Assembly (NCBI RefSeq): GCF_012027635.1
Contig: NZ_SNUS01000001.1
Coordinates: 1,798,001 to 1,862,000, forward strand
DNA length: 64,000 nucleotides
Source: Thermococcus sp. 21S9
GTDB lineage: Archaea > Methanobacteriota_B > Thermococci > Thermococcales > Thermococcaceae
Reading direction: 5' to 3'
Positions 8,919 to 17,005 of the stretch are shown piece after piece. Each line of letters starts with the position of its first letter. Positions within the stretch are counted from its first letter, which is position 1. The position numbers and the translations under genes were made by a program. A model generated the notes under the pieces. That model was given only the letters and a program-made list of their open reading frames with translations, was not told where the DNA came from and made no database searches.

Positions 8919-9497
8919 CTAATGTTCTTTTTGAGCATTTTCTGTCAAAAAAGATACCATGTGGTCCACAGCAGTGGAGCGACCGCCGAGGTGTGTATAG
9001 AGGGAGTGCATCTCCAGAAGCCTGGCCCTTAGCTTCTCCTCCGGTTTCACGAGGTAGCGCGTGAAGAGGACGGCCATCTCAATTAGCAGGCAGTCAGCTC
9101 TGCTGAACGGTTTAACCGGTAGCGTCCCCTCGATTTCGCCCTCCGGGATAAACTCGCAGAGCAGAACCTCCGTTTCGCCGAGTTCATCCTTCCAGCGCTC
9201 GACCTTCCACTCCACCCGCCCGTACAGGCCGGGGAGGCCTTTAATCCAGCGGTGGGCGTTCGCCTCAACGAACTCCAGCTCGACGGGAAGGTTCAGAGCG
9301 GTCCTGACGAGCAGTTCGGGGTCGTTGGTGAGCTGGATTGAGGCTTTACCAGTTTCGATAATCTCACGGAAGCTCCTACCGGGGAAGAGCTTGAACCTCA
9401 GCCTTTCGCCCTCCCGGACGACGCCAACGGGAGTACCGTTCGAGCGCGTGACGAGAAGAACCTCGTAAACCTTGCCCTCCTCGAAAACGTCAAGCAT
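8919..9497 (-). CDS. DUF447 family protein (flavin-reductase-like split barrel)
   Basis: 192-residue soluble protein beginning MLDVFEEGKVYEVLLVTRS with the TPVGVV element of DUF447, a family with an FMN-binding split-barrel-like fold and no established reaction. It lies 33 bases downstream of the ABC ATPase and upstream of the phosphoesterase, all on the minus strand. ATG 9497 follows GGTGGT. Family assignment is from recall of the conserved N-terminal block; function unknown. Confidence 0.75.
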   Translation of the reverse strand: MLDVFEEGKVYEVLLVTRSNGTPVGVVREGERLRFKLFPGRSFREIIETGKASIQLTNDPELLVRTALNLPVELEFVEANAHRWIKGLPGLYGRVEWKVERWKDELGETEVLLCEFIPEGEIEGTLPVKPFSRADCLLIEMAVLFTRYLVKPEEKLRARLLEMHSLYTHLGGRSTAVDHMVSFLTENAQKEH

Positions 9498-9529
9498 TCC
9501 GACCACCGGGCCAAATGAAGAAGAAAAAA

Positions 9530-10594
9530 TCAGAGGTTCTGCTTGGGGAGAACGATTATGTCGTCCCTGTCGACGTAGAAGGTAACCGGCTGAGTCGGCC
9601 TGAGGTTGGCTATCTCCTTGTCGCTTATTGCCCTGGCTATGATTCTCGTCTCGCCGAAGAGACCGACGACCTCGGTGAAGAAGCCGTAGTACTCGATGAG
9701 GTCAACGGTTCCCTCAAGTGAGACGGTGTTCTCGCCGGGCCTGAACTTTATGCGCTCCGGCCTTATGACGAGGACGACGTTGTCGCTCTTCTCGGTGTAG
9801 TGGAGCCCGTCGAGACGGAAGCTCTCGAACTCAACGGTGACCTTGTCGCCGTTCCTCTCGACGACCTTAGCCGGGATGACGTTGGTCTTGCCCATGAAGC
9901 TCGCGACGAATTCCGTCCTCGGCCTCTCGTAGATGTCCCTTGGGGTTCCAACCTGCTCGACGGTTCCGACGTTCATAACCGCTATCCTGTCGCTTATGGC
10001 CATTGCCTCCTCCTGGTCGTGGGTAACGTAGATGACGGTGATTCCGAGCTCACGCTGGATTCTCCTGATTTCCGAACGCATCTCAAGTCTCAACTTGGCG
10101 TCAAGGTTGCTCAACGGCTCGTCAAGGAGGAGGACCTTCGGCTCGACAACGAGCGCCCTGGCTATGGCAACACGCTGCTGCTGTCCGCCGGAGAGCTGGG
10201 TCGGGTAGCGGTTTTCGAAGCCCTTGAGCTTGACGAGCTCGAGCGCCCACTCGACTTTCCTCTTGATTTCCTCCTTGGGCACTTTCCTAATCTTGAGACC
10301 GTAGGCAACGTTGTCAAAGACCGTCATGTGGGGCCAGAGGGCGTAGTTCTGGAAAACCAAAACGGCACCGCGCTGGTAGGAGGGGAGGTAGGTGACCTCC
10401 TCGTCGCCGAAGTAGATGTGTCCGCTGTCAGGGTAGTCGAGGCCCGCTATAATTCTCAGCGTCGTGGACTTTCCACACCCGCTCGGGCCGAGCAGGGTAA
10501 AGAGTTCCTTGTGCTTTATGTGAAGGTTTATGCCCTTCAGGGCGGTCGTTCCATCGAAGGTTTTCACGATGTTCTCAAGCTTAACGTCAACCAT
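9530..10594 (-). CDS. ABC importer ATP-binding protein (Fe/thiamine/polyamine/phosphonate type)
   Basis: 354-residue ATPase. Walker A is GPSGCGKST, the signature is LSGGQQQR, Walker B is VLLLDEPLSNLDAK and the switch histidine lies in YVTHDQEEA. The last 120 residues form the TOBE-type regulatory domain of importers in the FbpC/PotA/PhnT class. It is the third gene of a cluster with lipoprotein and permease; 13 bases separate it from the permease stop. ATG 10594 is nine bases after GAGGTG. The substrate is not deducible. Confidence 0.92.
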   Translation of the reverse strand: MVDVKLENIVKTFDGTTALKGINLHIKHKELFTLLGPSGCGKSTTLRIIAGLDYPDSGHIYFGDEEVTYLPSYQRGAVLVFQNYALWPHMTVFDNVAYGLKIRKVPKEEIKRKVEWALELVKLKGFENRYPTQLSGGQQQRVAIARALVVEPKVLLLDEPLSNLDAKLRLEMRSEIRRIQRELGITVIYVTHDQEEAMAISDRIAVMNVGTVEQVGTPRDIYERPRTEFVASFMGKTNVIPAKVVERNGDKVTVEFESFRLDGLHYTEKSDNVVLVIRPERIKFRPGENTVSLEGTVDLIEYYGFFTEVVGLFGETRIIARAISDKEIANLRPTQPVTFYVDRDDIIVLPKQNL

Positions 10595-10607
10595 CTCAAT
10601 CACCACC

Positions 10608-12452
10608 TCAGGTAAGACCGATGAAGGAGTACCTCTGCTTGGTTATGATGTTGGCTATAACTATGGCCGTTATCTGCACGAGCATGAGGAAGACACCGAG
10701 GGCCGCGGCGAGGTTGGCGCTTCCGACTGCACCCATGATGAGCTCCCTCATCTTTGCCGTTATCGGGTACCATGTTGAGTTGATGGAACCGAGGGTGATG
10801 CCGACGCTGGTCTCGCTCATACAGTAGACGAAGCTCAGCATCGCTCCACCGAGCAGGTTGAGGGAAATCATCGGCAGAAGTATGCTCGTCAGTGCCTTCC
10901 ACCTTCCTGCTCCAAGGTTCATTGCGGCCTCTTCAAGTGAAACGTGGACCTGCTGAAGGCCAGCGGAAATCGAACGCGCCGCGAACGGCAGACGCCTGAT
11001 GGAGTAGGCCAGTATGAGCGCCGCTCCCGGGAAGAAGTACAGCAGGTTGGTGGGGTCAAGGATTGTTCCCTTGAACGGTGGGACCGTCGAGAAGAAGAAG
11101 AAATAGCTCATTGCTATGACGATTCCGGGGACGGCTATCGGTATGGTGGCGAGGCTGTCGAGTATCGGGGCAAGCTTGGCCTTCTTGAACCTGCCGGAGG
11201 CATAGGAAGCAGTAAGCGAGAGCAGGATGATGATGACTATCGCCACCGTCGAGTAGAGGAGGCTGTTAAGGATAACGCGCTCTATGTCCGGCTGGGTGAT
11301 TATTGCCTTCATGTTCTCAAGGGTGAAGCCGGTTGGCCAGGTGCCGTACCAGGACTTGGAGAACGCGAGCAGGACGACACCAATCTGCGGGAAGATGGTT
11401 ATGAGCAGGAGCGGGACGGCGACGAACGCGATGATAAGGGCCTGCCACCACTTGGGCTTGGCAACCCTCGGCTTCCATCTGCCACCCTTGCTGAGCATGG
11501 CGTACTGCTTGAGGCCGACGTACCAGCGGACGGCGAGGAACATTATGAGGGCGATGGTGAGCATTATCAAGGCCAAAGCTGCCATCTGCGGGTTGCCGAC
11601 GGCAAAGCCAGAGACGAAGGAGCTGTAAATCTGGTAGGACATGAGCTTCTTGGCTATGGCACTTCCCTGGAAGACTATCGGCGCGGCGAGGTCTTCAAGG
11701 CTGAAGATGCCGACGAGTATTGCTCCCGCCATAATTCCCGGCATCGCGAGGGGAAGCGTGACCGTTCTGAAGAGGTGGAAGCCCCTGCTACCGAGGTTCT
11801 CGGCCTGCTCCTCAAGGCTCGGGTCAATGTTGATGAAGCTCGCGTAGGCGTTGAGGTAGACTATCGGGTAGTAGGTTATAGTCTGGGCGATGATGACACC
11901 GACGAGACCGTCAATCCATATGGGCTTCGGGAGAAGGTGCAGGTGCTGGTAGAAAATCCAGTTGATGATTCCGTCCGGAAGGAACATCTTCTTGACAACG
12001 ACGACGTTGACGAACGGAGTAACGAGGAGCGGGATGAAGAGGAGAACGCGCATTATGTTCTTGCCTGGGAACTCATAGCGGGCCATTATGAAGGCGAAGA
12101 ACGTTCCGAGAAGCGTTGTCAGAATCATGACGCTCACTGAAACGATTATTGAGTTGAGGACGACACCGAAGTCCCAACCGGAGAAGTGATAGACCTCCTG
12201 TCCTCCATAAATCGTTGTCTTGACAAGGTATCCGTCAGGATGGAGGTTCACATAGTAGCTCGAACTAAAGATGCTCTTGAACCAGTAGAGCGAGATGTGG
12301 CCGTTGTACTCGAAGGCCGTTCCGAGCATGACTATAACTGGAATTACCAGAAACGCTATGAGGTACAGCAGGGGGAACAGGAAGGACGCTATAACAACCG
12401 GGTCCGGCAACGGGGTTCCGAAGAGCTTTTCACTCCACTTGCTGACCTTCAT
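10608..12452 (-). CDS. ABC importer permease with two fused transmembrane domains (FbpB type)
   Basis: 614-residue membrane protein made of two homologous halves, each with about six helices and its own EAA coupling loop: EEQAENLG in the first and EEAAMNLG in the second. Fused permeases of this length are typical of ferric, thiamine or 2-aminoethylphosphonate importers. It is flanked by its binding protein upstream (150-base gap) and its ATPase downstream. GAGGAGGT precedes the ATG. A TTTAAAA element at 12513-12519 on the minus strand could give it an additional promoter. Confidence 0.92.
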   Translation of the reverse strand: MKVSKWSEKLFGTPLPDPVVIASFLFPLLYLIAFLVIPVIVMLGTAFEYNGHISLYWFKSIFSSSYYVNLHPDGYLVKTTIYGGQEVYHFSGWDFGVVLNSIIVSVSVMILTTLLGTFFAFIMARYEFPGKNIMRVLLFIPLLVTPFVNVVVVKKMFLPDGIINWIFYQHLHLLPKPIWIDGLVGVIIAQTITYYPIVYLNAYASFINIDPSLEEQAENLGSRGFHLFRTVTLPLAMPGIMAGAILVGIFSLEDLAAPIVFQGSAIAKKLMSYQIYSSFVSGFAVGNPQMAALALIMLTIALIMFLAVRWYVGLKQYAMLSKGGRWKPRVAKPKWWQALIIAFVAVPLLLITIFPQIGVVLLAFSKSWYGTWPTGFTLENMKAIITQPDIERVILNSLLYSTVAIVIIILLSLTASYASGRFKKAKLAPILDSLATIPIAVPGIVIAMSYFFFFSTVPPFKGTILDPTNLLYFFPGAALILAYSIRRLPFAARSISAGLQQVHVSLEEAAMNLGAGRWKALTSILLPMISLNLLGGAMLSFVYCMSETSVGITLGSINSTWYPITAKMRELIMGAVGSANLAAALGVFLMLVQITAIVIANIITKQRYSFIGLT

Positions 12453-12602
12453 TAGTGTTACCTCCTCGCGGTTTTTAAACTACTCGCAACTACCTTAGGA
12501 TTTGCGGGCTTGTTTTAAAGGTTTCTGAAAAGAGTCTGGAAAGTTCGGGGAGAGAGAATGGCTTTTCTTAACTTTGTCCTGTCAAAATGAAGAAAAGAAA
12601 GG

Positions 12603-14063
12603 TCAGCTACCCTCCATCTTCTTGAGGTCATCCATGACCTTGTTGTACTTAGCCTGGGCGGCGTTCCTCCACTCCTGCATGAGCTGGCTCTGGAAGCCGG
12701 CGTCGGTGGCAATCTTGTCGTTTATCTTGGCCGCGTACTCCTCAGTGAAGGTGACCATCTTACCGGTCTCGGGGTCCTTGAACTGAATCGGGGCGGTGAG
12801 TTCCTGCTTGAGCTGTTCAAACTGCTCCTTGGTTATCTTTCCGTTCTTGTAGGCGTTGACTATCGCTATCCAGGTCTGGTGGAGGGGACCGTTAACGTCG
12901 ATGAGGGTGGCCTTGAAGTAGTACTGGAGCGCGTTCACGGTCTTGAGGGCCTCGTTGTCGTTGAACGGTATGCCCTTGCTCGATATTGAGAGCTTGTACG
13001 CCTTGAGGAGGGTCGGGCGGGCCTGGGCAAAGGTCTCACCGGCGTACTTGCCGTTGAAGAGAACCTTCGCCTCTTCCTCGGTGATGGTCTTGTTGAAGAT
13101 GGTCGGGTTAATCGGAAGCCTGTTGATGTCCGGGCTCATCCAGACGGCCTGGCCCTCGGTGAGAACCCAGTAGATAAAGGCCTGGGCCGCCTCGGGGTGC
13201 TTGCTGTACTTGAGGAGTGCAATCGGGTCACCGTTGATGATACTCTCACCCTGCGGGATGACGTAGACACAGTTCGGGTTCTGCTTCATGGCAGTGTAAC
13301 CGTAGAAGTCGATGGTGTTTCCAGCGGCAATCTCGCCGTTGATGACGGCATCTCTAACCGCGTCACTCGCCTCGTAGACCTTGGAGTTGGCTGCGATGAG
13401 GGTCATAATCCTCCATCCCTGGTCCCAGCCAAAGGCCTGGAGGATAATCTGGTAAATCCTCGTGTTCGAGGTGCTCCTGGTCGGGTCGGCGATACCGTAC
13501 ATCGGCGGGTCGCGGGCCCAGTCAGCGGTGGCTATGTCCTCCCACTTGTGCGGGAACGGGAGACCCTGCTTCTCAAGAACCTGCTTGTTGACGGTGAAAC
13601 CGAACGACGAGAGGGCCGCCGCAATCCAGTAGACCTTACCGTTGTCCTCCCTAATCATGGGCATTCCGGCAAGCTCCTTTGGAATCTGCTTGCCGATGAG
13701 ACCGAGAACCTTCTGGTCGGTTATCGGCGCGAGGTAGCCCATCTTGTACATGTCGTCGAAGAGTGTCGGACCTCCACCCCAGCCGACGTCGGCGCCCTTC
13801 TTAATGTACTCGGGCCAGAGGGACTCGGGAACGCCTATGAACTTCAGGTCGGTGATGTGGTACTCCTTGGCTATCTGGCTCTTGAGGAAGAGCTCCTTGA
13901 CCTTGTACTGGATTGTAGCATCGTGTCTCGTGACAATAACGAGGGTGATTCCACTGGTTCCGGTGCTACCGCTACCACTGCTACTGCTACCGCTAATACA
14001 TCCACTGGCCACGACGCTAAGGCCCAAAACAAGTATTAGGAAGACTCCGAGCATGCGCCTCAT
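12603..14063 (-). CDS. extracellular solute-binding lipoprotein of an ABC importer
   Basis: 486-residue binding protein with a signal peptide and the lipobox VVASGC at about residue 23, followed by a Ser/Gly-rich linker. Lipid anchoring at the cysteine is expected. The mature part matches the periplasmic-binding fold of the Fe/spermidine/phosphonate group (start LVIVTRHDATIQ, later GADVGWGGGPTLFDD). First gene of the cluster with the fused permease and ATPase. The ATG at 14063 follows GGTGG. A TATA element lies at 14091-14101. Confidence 0.9.
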   Translation of the reverse strand: MRRMLGVFLILVLGLSVVASGCISGSSSSGSGSTGTSGITLVIVTRHDATIQYKVKELFLKSQIAKEYHITDLKFIGVPESLWPEYIKKGADVGWGGGPTLFDDMYKMGYLAPITDQKVLGLIGKQIPKELAGMPMIREDNGKVYWIAAALSSFGFTVNKQVLEKQGLPFPHKWEDIATADWARDPPMYGIADPTRSTSNTRIYQIILQAFGWDQGWRIMTLIAANSKVYEASDAVRDAVINGEIAAGNTIDFYGYTAMKQNPNCVYVIPQGESIINGDPIALLKYSKHPEAAQAFIYWVLTEGQAVWMSPDINRLPINPTIFNKTITEEEAKVLFNGKYAGETFAQARPTLLKAYKLSISSKGIPFNDNEALKTVNALQYYFKATLIDVNGPLHQTWIAIVNAYKNGKITKEQFEQLKQELTAPIQFKDPETGKMVTFTEEYAAKINDKIATDAGFQSQLMQEWRNAAQAKYNKVMDDLKKMEGS

Positions 14064-14090
14064 GGCAATCCCCACCCCTTTTTCGGGCTC

Positions 14091-14101
14091 CCTTTAAAAA
14101 G
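14091..14101 (-). promoter_or_regulatory. TATA promoter of the ABC importer operon
   Basis: Minus-strand CTTTTTAAAGG is centred about 33 bases before ATG 14063. It would start transcription just upstream of the GGTGG ribosome-binding site. Confidence 0.55.
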
Positions 14102-14134
14102 CGTGTTGGTTCAAAGGTATAAAAAAGAGGGAAA

Positions 14135-15244
14135 TCACTTCCTCCTCCTGAGGAGGAGTGGCAGGACGGCGAGTCCGACTATGAAGGCCGGACCGCAGAT
14201 TCCGCTGCTTCCGCCCGAGCTTGAGGTCGAGGTCGGGGCCTCCTTGGTCATCTCAACGCTCCACTCGAGGATGTTGGTGATGACGGTCGGACCGTCGAGC
14301 TTGACGCCGTAGTACTCGCCGGCCCACATGGGCTCGTAGCCTCCAATCGGGGTCTCACCGCTGACGATGATGACGTCCGGCTTCTTGTTGTCTCCAACCT
14401 TGACAATCTGGGCGGCGACAATCGGGAACTCGCCGGTCTGGCCAGCCTGGTAGGCGTTGGCAGCGGGCGCGTTGTTCTCAGTGATGTCCGAGCTCGAGTT
14501 GGAGTGGACTATAACGTAGGCCTCGTCGGGCTTGCTGTTGGGGGTAAGCGGGTGCCAGTTTCCGCTTCCGTCCTTGCCGTCGACCCAGGCAACGACACCC
14601 GGACCGTGGGCGAGAACCTTACCGCCGTACTTGAGGTTCTGGACGAGGATGTCCCTCTTCGGGGTGTCCTTCCACGGGTCGTCGTAGGCGATGACACGGT
14701 AGGACTTTCCACCGGCGTTGCTGACGGCGTCCTCGACTGAGGCGAGGTCAACGCGGAGGTTGGTTATGTTGAGCTGGTCAAGGAGGCTGTCAACGAACTG
14801 CTGGGTCTTGGCACCGTTTCCGTAGTCGGAGTCACCGGCAACCCAGAGAACCTTACCGCCTTCCTCAAGCCACTGCCTTATGGCCTTAATCTCGTCCGGG
14901 AGAAGCGGGCTGGTCGGCTGGCCGAGGATGAGAATGGTAACGTTGTTGCTCTTGAGCGCATCGTAGGTGATTTTGTCACCGAGCCTCTTGATTCCAAGGT
15001 CCGCCTCGTACTTGGGGTCACCGAAGTAAACGAAGGTGTACTGCGTCAGGGTCTTGAGCATTCCCGGGGTCAGAACCTTGCCCTTGTAGGTAACGTCGTC
15101 GAGTCCCTTGGGGTTCTCGCCGTGGGCGAGGTCCACTGCTATGACAACCTTGCCGGTGTCAGCGGCGCTGACCATTGGGCTGGCAACCACCCCAAAAACC
15201 GACAGCAGAACAACTGCCGCCAACAGTACTGCAACCTTCTTCAT
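14135..15244 (-). CDS. secreted GATase1-like protein with CGP-CTERM tail
   Basis: 369-residue exported protein: signal peptide (MKKVAVLLAAVVLLSVFGVV..., cleavage near VSAA), then a globular alpha/beta domain resembling class I glutamine-amidotransferase/DUF4350-like folds. It has the pattern VTILILGQPTSPLLPDE followed by WLEEGGKVLWVAGDSD, as in the ThuA/GATase1 group. A Ser/Thr/Gly linker leads to the CGP-CTERM tail GICGPAFIVGLAVLPLLLRR. No catalytic cysteine is evident in the nucleophile-elbow position, so a binding role is possible. ATG 15244 follows GGTGAT. A longer frame to 15988 is antisense to tyrS and is rejected. Confidence 0.82.
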   Translation of the reverse strand: MKKVAVLLAAVVLLSVFGVVASPMVSAADTGKVVIAVDLAHGENPKGLDDVTYKGKVLTPGMLKTLTQYTFVYFGDPKYEADLGIKRLGDKITYDALKSNNVTILILGQPTSPLLPDEIKAIRQWLEEGGKVLWVAGDSDYGNGAKTQQFVDSLLDQLNITNLRVDLASVEDAVSNAGGKSYRVIAYDDPWKDTPKRDILVQNLKYGGKVLAHGPGVVAWVDGKDGSGNWHPLTPNSKPDEAYVIVHSNSSSDITENNAPAANAYQAGQTGEFPIVAAQIVKVGDNKKPDVIIVSGETPIGGYEPMWAGEYYGVKLDGPTVITNILEWSVEMTKEAPTSTSSSGGSSGICGPAFIVGLAVLPLLLRRRK

Positions 15245-15367
15245 GGTATCACCGTCCCCTTTAGCGATGATTCGGTTATAAATCTTATCGCCCGAAAGTT
15301 TAACGGGCCAGAAAAACTTCCGCAAAGCCCTTAAAGTCTTCCACCGTTTCAGGCTCAGGTGGTAGTG

Positions 15368-16495
15368 ATGGACGTTGAAGAGAGGATTCAGCTCATAAAG
15401 CGCAAGCCGACGGAGGAACTCCTCACCGAGGAGAACCTCAGGCACCTCTTCGAGGTTGGAATCCCGATGCAACACTACATCGGCTTCGAAATCAGCGGTT
15501 ACATTCACCTCGGAACCGGACTCATGGCCGGAGCGAAGATAGCTGACCTTCAGAAGGCCGGGATAAAGACGAGGATTTTCCTTGCTGACTGGCACAGCTG
15601 GATAAACGACAAGCTCGGTGGCGATTTGGAGACCATACAGAAGGTGGCTTTGGGTTACTTCAAGGAGGGAATGAAGCAGAGCATCAAGGTGATGGGCGGA
15701 GACCCCGACAAGGTCGAGTTCGTTCTGGCCAGCGAGATACTGGAGAAAGGTGATTACTGGCAGACTGTAATAGACATCTCCAAGAACGTCACCCTCGCGA
15801 GAATGATGCGCTCGATAACGATAATGGGGCGTCAGATGGGAGAGGCGATAGACTTCGCCAAGCTGATTTACCCGGCGATGCAAGTTGCTGACATCTTCTA
15901 CCAGGGCGTTACCATCGCCCACGCGGGAATGGACCAGAGGAAGGCCCACGTCATAGCGATTGAAGTTGCCCAGAAGCTCCGCTATCACGCCCTCGAATGG
16001 AACGGCGAGAAGCTCAAGCCCGTTGCTTTACACCACCACCTCCTCCTTGGCCTGCAGGAACCGCCGGTCTGGCCGATTGAGAGCGAGGAGCAGTTCAAAG
16101 AGCTCAAGACCCAGATGAAGATGAGCAAGAGCAAGCCCTACTCCGCTGTATTTATCCACGACAGCCCCGAGGAGATTAAGCAAAAGCTCAGGAAGGCCTT
16201 CTGCCCGGCGAGAGAAGTTAAGTACAACCCCGTCCTCGACTGGGCGGAGTACATAATCTTCCGCGAGGAGCCGACGGAGTTCACCATACACCGCCCGGCC
16301 AAGTTCGGTGGCGACGTCACATACACCACCTTCGAGGAGCTCAAGAGGGACTTCGCGGAAGGAAAGCTCCACCCGCTCGACCTCAAGAACGCGGTAGCGG
16401 AATACCTCATCGAGCTCCTCAAGCCGGTTCGCGAGTACTTCGAGAAGCACCCGGAGCCCCTTGAGCTCATGAGGCAGGTCAAGATTACCCGCTGA
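15368..16495 (+). CDS. tyrS: tyrosyl-tRNA synthetase
   Basis: 375-residue archaeal/eukaryotic-type class I TyrRS that charges tRNA-Tyr. The HIGH-equivalent is HLGT in SGYIHLGTGLMAG, and the KMSKS loop is present as MKMSKSKP. The tRNA-anticodon C-terminal region is short, as in archaeal enzymes. ATG 15368 follows AGGTGGT; GTG codons at 15359 and 15365 are in frame but overlap the ribosome-binding site. The Lrp-like regulator follows 27 bases later. Confidence 0.96.
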   Translation: MDVEERIQLIKRKPTEELLTEENLRHLFEVGIPMQHYIGFEISGYIHLGTGLMAGAKIADLQKAGIKTRIFLADWHSWINDKLGGDLETIQKVALGYFKEGMKQSIKVMGGDPDKVEFVLASEILEKGDYWQTVIDISKNVTLARMMRSITIMGRQMGEAIDFAKLIYPAMQVADIFYQGVTIAHAGMDQRKAHVIAIEVAQKLRYHALEWNGEKLKPVALHHHLLLGLQEPPVWPIESEEQFKELKTQMKMSKSKPYSAVFIHDSPEEIKQKLRKAFCPAREVKYNPVLDWAEYIIFREEPTEFTIHRPAKFGGDVTYTTFEELKRDFAEGKLHPLDLKNAVAEYLIELLKPVREYFEKHPEPLELMRQVKITR

Positions 16496-16522
16496 TTTTC
16501 CTTTCCCTTTGCCGGTGATAAA

Positions 16523-16999
16523 ATGCCAGGGATTGACGAAAAGGACAGGGAAATTCTAAGAATCCTTCGCTCAAACGGCAGGATTACCCTAACCGAGCTC
16601 GGAAAAAGGGTTAACCTCTCTCCCGCGAGCGTGAAGAGCAGACTTGAGAAGCTCGAAAGGCTCGGGGCGGTTAAGGGCTACTCAGCGGTGATTGACCCTG
16701 CTTTCCTCGGGAACTTCGTGAGGGCTTTGGTGTTCCTGCACTTCGAGCGCTTCGACGAGGGGCTCGGCCCCATGATAGGGGACATAGCGAAGCTCGACAA
16801 CGTGGAGTTCCTGTACATAAAAACCGGTGACTCACAGGTGCTCATCAAGGCCACGTTCCGAGACACCGCGGAACTGGAAGAGTTCCTGAAGAGCCTGAAG
16901 CGGAAGTTCGGCAGGAACCTGAAGTTCATCGAGGCGAACCTCGTCGTCGAGGAGCTTAAAAACTGTTGGCTCGCCGATGAGGACGCCTCCCGACGCTGA
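16523..16999 (+). CDS. Lrp/AsnC-family transcriptional regulator
   Basis: 158-residue regulator with an N-terminal winged helix-turn-helix (IDEKDREILRILRSNGRITL...LSPASVKSRLEKLE) and a C-terminal RAM-type ligand-binding domain. Family members bind amino acids and act as octamers. The ATG follows GGTGAT. Possibly cotranscribed with tyrS and the helicase gene; the effector cannot be predicted. Confidence 0.92.
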   Translation: MPGIDEKDREILRILRSNGRITLTELGKRVNLSPASVKSRLEKLERLGAVKGYSAVIDPAFLGNFVRALVFLHFERFDEGLGPMIGDIAKLDNVEFLYIKTGDSQVLIKATFRDTAELEEFLKSLKRKFGRNLKFIEANLVVEELKNCWLADEDASRR

Positions 17000-17005
17000 G
17001 CCGTG

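Noticed and set aside
10944-12140. Long plus-strand frame opposite the permease
   Set aside because: It is the antisense shadow of a GC-rich coding gene: very Glu/Arg/Asp-rich, no domain, no ribosome-binding site. Similar shadows at 1828-3198, 7511-8584, 9800-10615, 13197-14039 and 44672-45475 were dropped for the same reason.
15245-15988. N-terminal extension of the CGP-CTERM protein frame (617 codons in all)
   Set aside because: The extension is antisense to tyrS and lacks a signal peptide; the real start with GGTGAT and a signal peptide is at 15244.
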